Shown here one piece after another: positions 1 through 5,773 of a stretch of 22,114 nucleotides of DNA. This DNA is from a virus. The number at the start of each line of letters is the position of its first letter. Position 1 is the stretch's first letter. The position numbers and the translations under genes were made by a program. A model generated the notes under the pieces. The model searched no databases. It was not told the origin of the DNA and saw nothing but the letters and a program-made list of their open reading frames with translations. The stretch lies in the IMG/VR virus record IMGVR_UViG_3300011114_000975, positions 1-22,114 of that record. The stretch is one strand, 5' to 3'.

Positions 1-226
1 CCAATGGTCCCCAATGTCCCCTATCATTTGCAAGTAGTTGTTCAACAATCCATTCTCCACATTCTTGAGCATTGGGAATTTGAACTTCGTGAATAGGAAC
101 TTCAGAATAATCACCCTTTCCTGCTTGATAAATTACTTGTTCGGGAAGATTATAACACTGCAAGACTACTACCTTAAGTCTTTTATCGAGTTCAAGTAGA
201 TCTTTAGATTTTATCGGGGTTTTCAT
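1..226 (-). CDS. thyX: Flavin-dependent thymidylate synthase ThyX, N-terminal part (runs off the window)
   Basis: Makes dTMP from dUMP with methylene-tetrahydrofolate and FAD, supplying thymidine for phage DNA replication. Translation from the ATG at 226-224 gives 75 residues before the edge. The visible part ends in the ThyX-like stretch 'ECGEWIVEQLLANDRGHWGP', where a G-[HC]-x-G-P-L-E-H element is expected in this family; the RHRxxSxNxxSxR signature would lie outside the window. The start overlaps the end of the upstream 62-residue gene by 23 nt, so the two are probably co-transcribed from the promoter at 583-611. Function is inferred from the motif and from ThyX being common in T4-like cyanophages; it cannot be confirmed without the rest of the gene. 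Confidence 0.85.
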   Translation of the reverse strand, partial: MKTPIKSKDLLELDKRLKVVVLQCYNLPEQVIYQAGKGDYSEVPIHEVQIPNAQECGEWIVEQLLANDRGHWGPL

Positions 227-392
227 AATTACCAAATCCTTTTTTTCTTTGTTGCTTAATATATTGTTTGTGAGCAAGATTTATTTTTGCACTATCTAAT
301 GATTTTTTCATATAAAGAATTTCTTCATCAGAATATAGTTCTGGATTTTGAAGTGCCTCTTGAATTAATCGAATAGTTTCTTTATATCTCAT
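204..392 (-). CDS. Small protein of unknown function (62 aa)
   Basis: I do not recognise this protein. It is a charged, probably helical peptide (MRYKETIRLIQEAL at the N-terminus, a basic KQYIKQQRKKG stretch near the end). The ATG at 392-390 is preferred to an in-frame TTG one codon upstream because it forms a one-base TGATG overlap with the stop of the gene before it, with GAGGAT as a plausible ribosome site. Its 3' end overlaps thyX by 23 nt. The tight packing between an upstream small gene and thyX supports a real gene in a thyX operon. Confidence 0.65.
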   Translation of the reverse strand: MRYKETIRLIQEALQNPELYSDEEILYMKKSLDSAKINLAHKQYIKQQRKKGFGNYENPDKI

Positions 393-559
393 CAATCCTC
401 ATCATCTTCGAACACTTCATCATAATCTCTTACATCTCCAACATAGGGTGCAATTTTTTCATACACATAAGATTCTGGACTTGAATATACTTCTGCCTTA
501 AGAGAATCAACTAGAAGTTCCAGATTCTTAATAAGTATTTTAATCTTGTCTTGATTCAT
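392..559 (-). CDS. Small acidic protein of unknown function (55 aa)
   Basis: A short ORF starting at ATG 559-557 with AAGGA nine bases upstream. The product starts MNQDKIKILIKNLELLVDSL (a predicted amphipathic helix) and ends in an acidic tail, EVFEDDED. It is the first gene after the terminator-promoter element at 583-618 and overlaps the next gene by one base (TGATG), so it heads the small operon leading into thyX. No family recognised. Confidence 0.65.
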   Translation of the reverse strand: MNQDKIKILIKNLELLVDSLKAEVYSSPESYVYEKIAPYVGDVRDYDEVFEDDED

Positions 560-582
560 TGTTTTTCATCCTTAATAAAGAT

Positions 583-611
583 ATTATATACAAAAAAAGA
601 GAGGGTGTCAA
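583..611 (-). promoter_or_regulatory. Host-type sigma-70 promoter embedded in a terminator
   Basis: On the minus strand TTGACA (611-606), a 17-base spacer and TATAAT (588-583): a full consensus match. The -35 box lies in the loop of the terminator hairpin at 599-618 and the T-tract forms part of the spacer. It would drive the two small genes and thyX. Confidence 0.8.
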
Positions 612-618
612 CCCACTC
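592..618 (-). terminator. Intrinsic terminator after the metallophosphoesterase
   Basis: Minus-strand hairpin starting two bases after the stop at 620: arms GAGTGGGT and ACCCTCTC, eight positions with one T-T mismatch, four-base loop TGAC, followed by seven T. The loop overlaps the -35 box of the next promoter. Confidence 0.8.
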
Positions 619-619
619 T

Positions 620-1327
620 TTAATATTTGAGTATTTCAAATACTCCATCTCTTTCTATAAGTGCCGAACAAGTATCCGTCCAATCACCACAACACATATA
701 AGTGATTTCATCATTCACACGAATATTTGCGTGATGAATATGTCCAACAATCACTCCATCATAAGAATCAAGTTTTCTTACAAATGAAATCAAATCGTTT
801 TCGTACTTATCAATAAACCTTTTACCTCTTGGAATTGACTTGAGAAAATTAATCAAAGAAAAACCAAAGGTCTTATTTAGAAAAATGTTGAGAGGTGTGA
901 TTGTTTCATATCCCTTATTCATAAAGTATTGCTTCCAAGAACCAGAGGAGAACTGGGAATATCTATCACCGTGAACACATAGGAACCTTTTATCTTTCTT
1001 ACTGGTGTGAATATACTCATCACAGATAACAAGATTATCAAACTTGAAAGATTTATTGTTCACATATTTTCTTGCCACTGCATCGTGATTTCCAAGAACA
1101 TAAATCACTTCTGTTCCCTTTCGGCATAACTCTAAAATCTTTTCCACTGCCCGCGTATGCCTCACTCTCCAATGTGTATTGTACTTTTCCATACAATGCA
1201 CATCAAGAATATCACCAACCATTACAAGTTTCTTGGTATCAAGTTCATTTAGAAATTTGAGAAACTTTTCAACATTACATCGGTCGGTTCCTAAATGAAC
1301 ATCGCTGATAAAAGTTGCATCGTACAT
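620..1327 (-). CDS. Calcineurin-like metallophosphoesterase (235 aa)
   Basis: A two-metal phosphoesterase. All family blocks are visible in order: SDVHLG (D9, H11), VGDILD (D39), GNHDA (N80, H81, D82), VHGD and GHIHHA (GHxH). The arrangement and length resemble the LpxH/UDP-diacylglucosamine hydrolase-like branch, which cuts phosphodiester or pyrophosphate bonds, but the substrate cannot be read from sequence; a nucleic-acid or nucleotide substrate is equally possible in a phage. The ATG overlaps the stop of the upstream 82-residue gene by one base (TAATG), implying translational coupling. The gene ends directly at a strong intrinsic terminator, so it closes its operon. Confidence 0.85.
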   Translation of the reverse strand: MYDATFISDVHLGTDRCNVEKFLKFLNELDTKKLVMVGDILDVHCMEKYNTHWRVRHTRAVEKILELCRKGTEVIYVLGNHDAVARKYVNNKSFKFDNLVICDEYIHTSKKDKRFLCVHGDRYSQFSSGSWKQYFMNKGYETITPLNIFLNKTFGFSLINFLKSIPRGKRFIDKYENDLISFVRKLDSYDGVIVGHIHHANIRVNDEITYMCCGDWTDTCSALIERDGVFEILKY

Positions 1328-1575
1328 TATCGTTTTTTCTTTTCTGGTTTAGTTTGTCCATACGACCTTAGACTAATTTTACCATCAGTCCATTCAATTG
1401 AAATTATATTTTTATATAAGTCATAATAATAATCAAAGATATCTGTTCGAGAAACAGACTGAACTATATCAAATTTTTCTCCTTCTTCTGAAATATAATT
1501 CACAAGGTATGAATCAATTGGTAGACTTTTATTTTTAGAAAGAGATTTTTCACAATCTTGATGTAGAATTTTCAC
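1327..1575 (-). CDS. Protein of unknown function (82 aa), GTG start
   Basis: The reading frame is open further upstream, but the GTG at 1575-1573 is chosen because AAGGAG sits six bases before it, one of the clearest ribosome sites in the window, and because this start does not run into the preceding gene. The product (MKILHQDCEKSLSKNKSLPI...) has a central stretch rich in beta-type residues, an FDYYYDLYKNI segment and a basic C-terminus KPEKKKR. I recognise no domain. Its stop shares one base with the start of the phosphoesterase (TAATG), so the two products are probably made together. Confidence 0.7.
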   Translation of the reverse strand: MKILHQDCEKSLSKNKSLPIDSYLVNYISEEGEKFDIVQSVSRTDIFDYYYDLYKNIISIEWTDGKISLRSYGQTKPEKKKR

Positions 1576-1591
1576 ATTAATCTCCTTTATT

Positions 1592-2188
1592 TTAACTGCG
1601 ACCACCCCAAACAATATCAGGATAAGTTTTAGAAACAATTTCTTTTGTAATTTTATATTTGGATTGAAGATTTTTATCTTTTACCAAACAAACAATTTCT
1701 GCTTCAAGTGGATGAAGACCCTCCAACATTTGAATAAACATCGTTTCTTTACGAAGAGCAGGAAGAGAATCATTTCCACCTTTAATAAAATTATAAAATC
1801 TCTTAAATTCTTTACGAATTGTAGTATGTCCTTCGGTTAAATCAGAAGCATTTCCAAGAGATGTAGTTTGATTATAATTCATTGTTCCTATCAAATTGTC
1901 AACTTTATCACTTAAAGTTCCTCTGAATTTTTGTTCAGATTTTAAATTTGAATATGGAACCTGTCCAGGAGGAAGAATTGTAATTACACTTTCATCAAAG
2001 TTCCATATAAAGAGCGATTTCAATGAAGGATGCTCATACTTTTGCAGAACTTCTACTTTCTTTTGTTCTGTTTTCATTTTATTCACAAGATCAAAAACTT
2101 CAAATACAAATGGGTTAGCAGGAAGATCAATTGCCACTTCCTTAGTTTTTGATATTGTGACTTTTTTTGTTACTGTTGTCATTGTCAT
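1592..2188 (-). CDS. Conserved T4-like cyanophage protein, DUF6433-like (198 aa)
   Basis: A soluble protein with a basic, threonine-rich N-terminus (MTMTTVTKKVTISKTKEV) and a body containing FEVFDLVNKMKT, KYEHPSLKSLFIWNFDESV and LPPGQVPY. From memory these resemble a phage family of unknown function (DUF6433) found in many T4-like cyanophages; the family name is a recollection, not a search result. No catalytic motif is apparent. A late-type box ATAAATA lies about 25 bases before the ATG, consistent with late expression. It is the first of a run of three genes that ends at the terminator at 592-618. Confidence 0.75.
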   Translation of the reverse strand: MTMTTVTKKVTISKTKEVAIDLPANPFVFEVFDLVNKMKTEQKKVEVLQKYEHPSLKSLFIWNFDESVITILPPGQVPYSNLKSEQKFRGTLSDKVDNLIGTMNYNQTTSLGNASDLTEGHTTIRKEFKRFYNFIKGGNDSLPALRKETMFIQMLEGLHPLEAEIVCLVKDKNLQSKYKITKEIVSKTYPDIVWGGRS

Positions 2189-2211
2189 TTTTTTATAAAT
2201 TCAATATATTT

Positions 2212-2218
2212 TATTTAT
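2212..2218 (-). promoter_or_regulatory. T4-like late promoter box
   Basis: ATAAATA on the minus strand, 24 bases upstream of the ATG at 2188. It matches the late box used by T4-like cyanophages (NATAAATA). Nothing else in the short gap looks like a promoter. Confidence 0.5.
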
Positions 2219-2225
2219 TATCTTT

Positions 2226-2465
2226 CTATTCATCATCATCTTCGTCATCTTCATCATTATCAAAATATCCTTCTTGAAATTTGACTGAAATTACTTCATC
2301 TGGTATTACATTTCCATCAGAATCAAAAAATTCAGGATGTAACCAACCACTGTTTCTTGGTTCCATTTCGAAAGAGTGATTTTTTGCTAACCAACCGATA
2401 ACTCCACCAACACATAAAAATAAAAAACTAACTAAACAAAATAAGGTGAGTTCTGGTGCGGTCAT
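2226..2465 (-). CDS. Single-pass membrane protein with acidic tail (79 aa)
   Basis: One clear N-terminal membrane segment (LTLFCLVSFLFLCVGGVIGW, about residues 6-25), then a hydrophilic part containing LHPEFFDSDGNVIPDEVIS and a tail of nine or more Asp/Glu residues. Small proteins of this plan are common in cyanophages, so I take it as real, but the function is unknown. GGAG lies about nine bases before the ATG, inside a short inverted repeat (ATTTC and GAAAT around TCGGA), so ribosome access may depend on folding. It follows the 61-residue gene without a terminator. Confidence 0.75.
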   Translation of the reverse strand: MTAPELTLFCLVSFLFLCVGGVIGWLAKNHSFEMEPRNSGWLHPEFFDSDGNVIPDEVISVKFQEGYFDNDEDDEDDDE

Positions 2466-2483
2466 TTTATTTCTCCGAGAAAT

Positions 2484-2669
2484 TTACGTTTTACGAATTA
2501 CAGAAAGTTCAAAATTAAATCGTATTTCCCTTTCAAAAAGAGAAAAAACTTTGCCAAATTTGAACCTTTGTAATGAAAGTTCTTCTGGAACCGTTTTCTC
2601 CCTCCTGTGAAGCATTAGTTCTACGCCACGATTTACATCGTGATCTACATTCTTATTTATAGAAGACAT
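2484..2669 (-). CDS. Small basic protein of unknown function (61 aa)
   Basis: Starts MSSINKNVDHDVNRGVELML and contains HRREKTVPEELSLQRFKFGK; strongly charged and probably helical, no membrane segment, no recognised domain. The ATG shares one base with the stop of the glutaredoxin gene (TAATG), which supports the start and operon membership. A late-box-like sequence near the start is part of the coding sequence (Ser-Ile-Asn-Lys), so I do not call a promoter there. Confidence 0.65.
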   Translation of the reverse strand: MSSINKNVDHDVNRGVELMLHRREKTVPEELSLQRFKFGKVFSLFEREIRFNFELSVIRKT

Positions 2670-2917
2670 TAGATCATCTTATGTTCTTGTAGATACTTAA
2701 TTGTAGAAGAACATCCACCAAGATGTTCTTCTTTATACGTCACCTGAGGGAATGTTGCACCTTCTCCAAATTCAGCATAAAACTCATCTTTATTAAAATG
2801 AGTATTCAACTCATAAATGACTACCGAATATCCTTTCTCTACTGATACGTGTTCTAATACTTGTTTAATTTTGTCGCAATAAGGGCAAAGTCTTTTTGAG
2901 TAAACTGTGAATTTCAT
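2669..2917 (-). CDS. Glutaredoxin (82 aa)
   Basis: A thiol-disulfide oxidoreductase of the thioredoxin fold. The active site CPYC is at residues 11-14 after a beta strand (MKFTVYSKRL), the cis-proline loop is TFPQV, and the glutathione-binding GGCSST follows near the C-terminus. The length is normal for the family. In T4-like phages such proteins reduce the phage ribonucleotide reductase (compare T4 NrdC), and nrdB is present at the far end of this window, so a role in dNTP supply is the likely one. The ATG overlaps the stop of the upstream microprotein (ATGA), and the stop overlaps the next gene (TAATG). Confidence 0.92.
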   Translation of the reverse strand: MKFTVYSKRLCPYCDKIKQVLEHVSVEKGYSVVIYELNTHFNKDEFYAEFGEGATFPQVTYKEEHLGGCSSTIKYLQEHKMI

Positions 2918-3006
2918 AAGATAAAAAGAATAGGTATAATTATAGTTAAGTTTGCGATAATGAATCCCCCTAGATTTATTAGGGGCATTCTACTTTCAGA
3001 TTCCAT
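2914..3006 (-). CDS. Membrane microprotein (30 aa)
   Basis: A very short ORF that fills exactly the gap between the HNH gene and glutaredoxin: its ATG shares one base with the HNH stop (TAATG at 3008-3004) and its TGA overlaps the glutaredoxin ATG (ATGA at 2917-2914). The product is a short polar head (MESESRMPLINLGG) followed by a single hydrophobic segment (FIIANLTIIIPILFIL). Overlap at both ends and a membrane-like composition argue for a real gene. A small inverted repeat (CCCCTA and TAGGGG) lies inside the coding sequence. Function unknown; single-span phage microproteins can be lysis or membrane-modulating factors, but nothing here decides that. Confidence 0.6.
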   Translation of the reverse strand: MESESRMPLINLGGFIIANLTIIIPILFIL

Positions 3007-3377
3007 TAAGATGCATTATTTTTTCTTGGTCTGTACTTATATAGATTTTCATTAGTTTGAGGTTTCATCCAATTCACTATAGCAGTCATTCGTTCTTCTG
3101 TAAAGAATTCTTGATTATAATACCAGGTTTCCCAGTCGCAATGTGCTTTGGAACGATTACATTCTTCACAACAGCATACTACGTTTGTAAGAAAATCACT
3201 ACCACCTTTACATTGTGGCACTACGTGATCAATTGTGAGTTTATTTGTACCTCCGCAGTAAGCGCATTTATTATTCCATTTTTCTCTTATTGATTTTCTC
3301 CATATTCGTTTTGCTTCTGCTGATGAACTTGTATGCAAATGATACAAATAATCTTTGGACGAATTATAGAGTTCCAT
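3006..3377 (-). CDS. HNH endonuclease (123 aa)
   Basis: A compact HNH nuclease. A Zn-binding pair CAYC (residues 38-41) is followed by LTIDHVVPQCKGGSD, with the D50-H51 catalytic motif, then N65 in FLTNVV, and a second Cys pair around residues 70-73 (CCEEC) followed by NRSK. This is the canonical order of the HNH beta-beta-alpha-metal fold. The N- and C-terminal flanks lack a separate DNA-binding domain, so it could be a free-standing homing nuclease or a nuclease used in packaging or host DNA breakdown. A late box lies 20 bases upstream of its ATG, and it is overlapped by the microprotein downstream. Confidence 0.85.
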   Translation of the reverse strand: MELYNSSKDYLYHLHTSSSAEAKRIWRKSIREKWNNKCAYCGGTNKLTIDHVVPQCKGGSDFLTNVVCCCEECNRSKAHCDWETWYYNQEFFTEERMTAIVNWMKPQTNENLYKYRPRKNNAS

Positions 3378-3395
3378 TTAGGAAAGCATCTGTCA

Positions 3396-3521
3396 TTATT
3401 TATCTTTCTTTTTTGATTTATAATCTGATGGTGGTTTGAAATCTGCTGGTGGTCTGTAAAGATTTGGCCAAGTGTCTCTGATAATCTCTGCAAGTTTATT
3501 TGAAGTGGTGGAGGTTATCAT
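3396..3521 (-). CDS. Small protein or gene remnant (41 aa from ATG)
   Basis: From the ATG at 3521-3519 the frame encodes MITSTTSNKLAEIIRDTWPN, then a proline-rich section (YRPPADFKPPSDY) and a lysine-rich end. The same frame stays open upstream for at least 20 more codons, back to the late box at 3584-3590, and reads plausibly (PSSIPTIRSLPLSDVPN), but has no ATG, GTG or TTG there. Either translation starts at the internal ATG or the true 5' end was lost when the HNH gene upstream was inserted. No ribosome site is obvious. No family recognised. Confidence 0.45.
   Translation of the reverse strand: MITSTTSNKLAEIIRDTWPNLYRPPADFKPPSDYKSKKKDK
3397..3403 (-). promoter_or_regulatory. T4-like late promoter box
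   Basis: GATAAATAATG on the minus strand contains ATAAATA 20 bases before the HNH start at 3377. It overlaps the stop of the 41-residue ORF. Confidence 0.45.
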
Positions 3522-3583
3522 ATTAGGGACATCAGAAAGAGGAAGACTCCGAATAGTTGGAATGCTAGAAGGATGAGGAGCAT

Positions 3584-3590
3584 TATTTAT
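3584..3590 (-). promoter_or_regulatory. T4-like late promoter box
   Basis: GATATAAATAATG on the minus strand, overlapping the stop of the HNH gene at 3587 and about 60 bases upstream of the ATG at 3521. A strong match to TATAAATA. Confidence 0.5.
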
Positions 3591-4183
3591 ATCAAAAAAG
3601 AACAGGTTATACCATTATGCAACATTCTTTTACCCAAACATAAACTTACCAAATGAGAACAACTTGCATCTCTATTATATTTTTCTTTGATTATTTTTAC
3701 AATATCCGAAAAATCCAATCCAGATTCTATCTCAATACTGCCAATAAGATTTCCTATGGTTCTTTCAGTTATTTTTTCATATATATGAAATATTTTTTTA
3801 ATATTTCTTAATTCAAAAGTTTCTTCTCTGCTGTTTCTTTTATTTTTATTTTTATTAATTTTATTCCATTGACTTAATTTATTTCCAATTTTAACCCGCA
3901 CATCCTTTGGTTGTTTAAGTGCTGCTTCTTTTAATTGGCCACTTTCTTTAGCAGATTTTCCACCTCTTTTTGAACCAAATAACATTAATTCCTTTACAAG
4001 TTCTTCTTTGCCAATAGTTCCAGCAAGTGCTCTGTAAGCAATGTAATCACCATCACTTTTATGGAGTAACCAATTTGCATAATGGAACATTGCGTGTCTG
4101 ATTACACTTACATCTTCTACAATATTAGATTTATCATCAGTTCCTCCAAGATGTCTTGGAATAAGATGGTGATTATGTTTCAT
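3587..4183 (-). CDS. HNH-type homing endonuclease next to psbA (198 aa)
   Basis: The N-terminus carries a compact HNH-like core: KHNHHLIPRHLGGTDDKSN, then HAMFHYANWLLH, giving the His-His, Asn and His residues expected of a metal-finger nuclease. The rest is basic (KINKNKNKRNSREE) and ends in a probable helix-turn-helix-like region, suiting DNA binding. The ATG at 4183 is preferred to an upstream TTG. The gene stands alone between the psbA terminator and the next small ORF and has its own late box at 4206-4212. A free-standing homing endonuclease beside psbA is known in cyanophage S-PM2 (F-CphI, which cuts psbA); this gene sits in the same place, but I cannot tell whether the two are homologous. 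Confidence 0.75.
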   Translation of the reverse strand: MKHNHHLIPRHLGGTDDKSNIVEDVSVIRHAMFHYANWLLHKSDGDYIAYRALAGTIGKEELVKELMLFGSKRGGKSAKESGQLKEAALKQPKDVRVKIGNKLSQWNKINKNKNKRNSREETFELRNIKKIFHIYEKITERTIGNLIGSIEIESGLDFSDIVKIIKEKYNRDASCSHLVSLCLGKRMLHNGITCSFLI

Positions 4184-4205
4184 TTTACTTATACAACCAC
4201 TCAAC

Positions 4206-4212
4206 TATTTAT
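4206..4212 (-). promoter_or_regulatory. T4-like late promoter box fused to the psbA terminator
   Basis: TTATAAATAG on the minus strand directly follows the T-tract of the psbA terminator and lies about 23 bases before the HNH ATG. Confidence 0.55.
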
Positions 4213-4215
4213 AAT

Positions 4216-4237
4216 AAAAAAGACCCCGAAGGGTCTT
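4216..4237 (-). terminator. Intrinsic terminator of psbA
   Basis: Perfect seven-base stem AAGACCC / GGGTCTT closed by the stable TTCG tetraloop, followed by a run of T. It lies about 30 bases downstream of the psbA stop. Confidence 0.88.
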
Positions 4238-4265
4238 GATATTATATCACAAATTGAATGTCAAA

Positions 4266-5345
4266 TCAACCAATTTGTGGCGCAATTAAAGCAACTTCAG
4301 TAGTGGTTGCTGCTGCCAAATCTAATGGAAAATTATGTGCGTTCCTTTCGTGGACCACTTCCAGTCCCAAGTTTGCCCTATTGAGCATATCTGCCCAAGT
4401 AGGAATTGGACGACCTTGATTGTCAAGGATTGATTCATTAAAATTTAGACCGTTCAAGTTAAAAGATGAAACTGCAATACCCATAGCAGCACACCAGATA
4501 CCAAATACTGGAAGTGCAGCAAGGAAAAAGTGAAGACTACGGGAGTTATTGAAGGAAGCGTATTGAAAAATAAGACGACCGAAATACCCGTGTGCAGCAA
4601 CTATCGAATAAGTTTCTTCTTCTTGGCCGAACTTGTAACCGTAGTTTTGCGATTCATTTTCTGTTGTTTCACGAACAATAGAAGAAGTCACAAGAGAACC
4701 GTGCATTGCTGATGCCAAAGCACCACCAAAAACACCAGCAACACCTAACATATGAAATGGATTCATAAGAATATTATGCTCTGCAGAAAATACAAGCATA
4801 TAATTAAAAGTTCCAGAAATACCAAGAGGCATTCCATCACTAAAACTTCCTTGACCAAAGGGATAAATCAAGAATACAGCAGTCGCAGCAATAGCAGGAG
4901 CACTATAAGCAACTGCAATCCAAGGACGCATTCCAAGTCTGAATGAGAGTTCCCACTCACGACCAAGATAGCACCAAACACCAATCAAAAAGTGGAATAC
5001 CACTGCTTGATATGCCCAACCATTATAAAGTGCTTCATCAACAGAAGCAGCATCCCAAAGATTATAGAGATGCAATCCAATCGCATTAGAAGAAGGAACA
5101 ACAGCACCAGAGATGATGTTATTTCCCCACATTAGAGACCCAGCAACGGGTTCTCTGATGCCATCAATGTCTACAGGGGGATTTGCAATAAATGCAATAA
5201 TAAAAACCGAAGTAGCAACGAGTAATGTTGGAATCATAATGATTCCAAAATGCCCGACGTATAACCGATTATTTGTACTTGTTACCCAACTGAGGTAACT
5301 TTCCCAGGGGTTTGTTTGTCTTTGTAAGGCAATTGTAGCAGTCAT
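4266..5345 (-). CDS. psbA: Photosystem II D1 protein (359 aa)
   Basis: D1 is the photosystem II core subunit that is damaged by light and must be replaced; phage copies keep photosynthesis running during infection. The gene is complete with no intron. Key residues fall at their standard numbers: Y161, D170, E189, H190, H198, H215, H252, S264, H272, H332, E333, H337, D342 and A344, the C-terminal processing site, followed by a 15-residue extension ending APQIG. E130 is present, as in high-light D1 forms. Residue 195 is Asn (LMNPFHML) where many host D1 proteins have His. Expression is from a consensus sigma-70 promoter overlapping a late box, through a folded leader of about 150 bases; no clear ribosome site precedes the ATG. 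It ends at its own terminator. Confidence 0.99.
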   Translation of the reverse strand: MTATIALQRQTNPWESYLSWVTSTNNRLYVGHFGIIMIPTLLVATSVFIIAFIANPPVDIDGIREPVAGSLMWGNNIISGAVVPSSNAIGLHLYNLWDAASVDEALYNGWAYQAVVFHFLIGVWCYLGREWELSFRLGMRPWIAVAYSAPAIAATAVFLIYPFGQGSFSDGMPLGISGTFNYMLVFSAEHNILMNPFHMLGVAGVFGGALASAMHGSLVTSSIVRETTENESQNYGYKFGQEEETYSIVAAHGYFGRLIFQYASFNNSRSLHFFLAALPVFGIWCAAMGIAVSSFNLNGLNFNESILDNQGRPIPTWADMLNRANLGLEVVHERNAHNFPLDLAAATTTEVALIAPQIG

Positions 5346-5493
5346 TTGAAATAAAGGGGTAGTAAATATGAGTTCAGGAGGTGCTGAACGGTAAAAGTAT
5401 TCCTATGCAACCCTCCTGCATAGGTATGAGGACGGATTTTACTTGCCTAGTCCTGGTGCGGCAAGATTAAGAAACGTTACATTCCTTAAGACC
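5346..5493 (-). ncRNA. Structured psbA 5' leader (PhotoRC-like cis-regulatory RNA)
   Basis: The leader folds by eye into: hairpin 1, TTGCC/GGCAA (5443-5447 with 5460-5464) with a 12-base loop; an enclosing stem GTAAAA/TTTTAC (5437-5442 with 5391-5396); hairpin 2, CCTATGCA/TGCATAGG (5402-5409 with 5417-5424), perfect, loop GGAGGGT; hairpin 3, GTTCAG/CTGAAC (5372-5377 with 5384-5389), loop CACCTC. AGGAC in loop 1 is complementary to GTCCT at 5429-5433, allowing a pseudoknot, and loops 2 and 3 can kiss (GAGG with CCTC). PhotoRC-II RNAs are a known motif upstream of psbA in marine cyanobacteria and cyanophages; this is probably a member, but I have no consensus to compare against. Confidence 0.65.
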
Positions 5494-5498
5494 TATTT

Positions 5499-5527
5499 AT
5501 CATAGCATTGTCAGGAAATCCTGTCAA
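5499..5527 (-). promoter_or_regulatory. psbA promoter: sigma-70 type overlapping a late box
   Basis: Minus strand TTGACA (5527-5522), 17-base spacer, TATGAT (5504-5499), running directly into ATAAATAGG (late box, 5494-5500). The spacer holds a near-palindrome, CAGGA-TT-TCCTG, and a perfect 12-base palindrome ATGAGTACTCAT lies just upstream at 5533-5544; either could be an operator. A weaker divergent match (TTGTCA, 18 bases, TATGAG at 5532-5537) lies on the plus strand. Confidence 0.75.
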
Positions 5528-5584
5528 TAGGTATGAGTACTCATCATTAGATTTTTTGCTAAATATTCCAAGAACCTTTCAATA

Positions 5585-5773
5585 ATGTCTAGGGACTTCA
5601 ACACTCCGATCCGAGAACCCTGGAATGGTCCTATTCATAGGACATTAAAAGCAATAGATAATCATACAGATTTTTACATAAAAACCGGAGATATCTGGCA
5701 TGAAGAACAAGCCGAATATCTCCGTCAATATGTTTATAGATTAAAAGACTGGATACTAAGTCAAGAAAATTAA
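5585..5773 (+). CDS. Small protein of unknown function, the only plus-strand gene (62 aa)
   Basis: Starts [20 protein letters not shown] and continues with a charged, probably helical body ([20 protein letters not shown], then [12 protein letters not shown]). No signal peptide or membrane segment. It reads away from psbA, sharing the intergenic region with the psbA promoter, and runs into the stop of the GH19 gene, so the two stop codons overlap (5770-5773). Compositionally it reads as real coding sequence, with no shadow gene on the other strand. I recall similar small proteins near psbA in cyanophages but cannot assign a role. No ribosome site is visible before the ATG; TAAATATT upstream may be a weak late box. 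Confidence 0.75.
   Translation: MSRDFNTPIREPWNGPIHRTLKAIDNHTDFYIKTGDIWHEEQAEYLRQYVYRLKDWILSQEN

Noticed and set aside
2652-2661. Late-box match CTATAAATAA on the minus strand
   Set aside because: It encodes residues 3-6 of the 61-residue protein, and that start is fixed by the TAATG overlap with glutaredoxin.
4243-4265. Promoter TTGACA-TATAAT just after psbA on the minus strand
   Set aside because: Taken with the boxes at 4239-4256 the spacing is only 12 bases; a 17-base alternative uses a weak TTGATT, and the HNH gene already has a late box.
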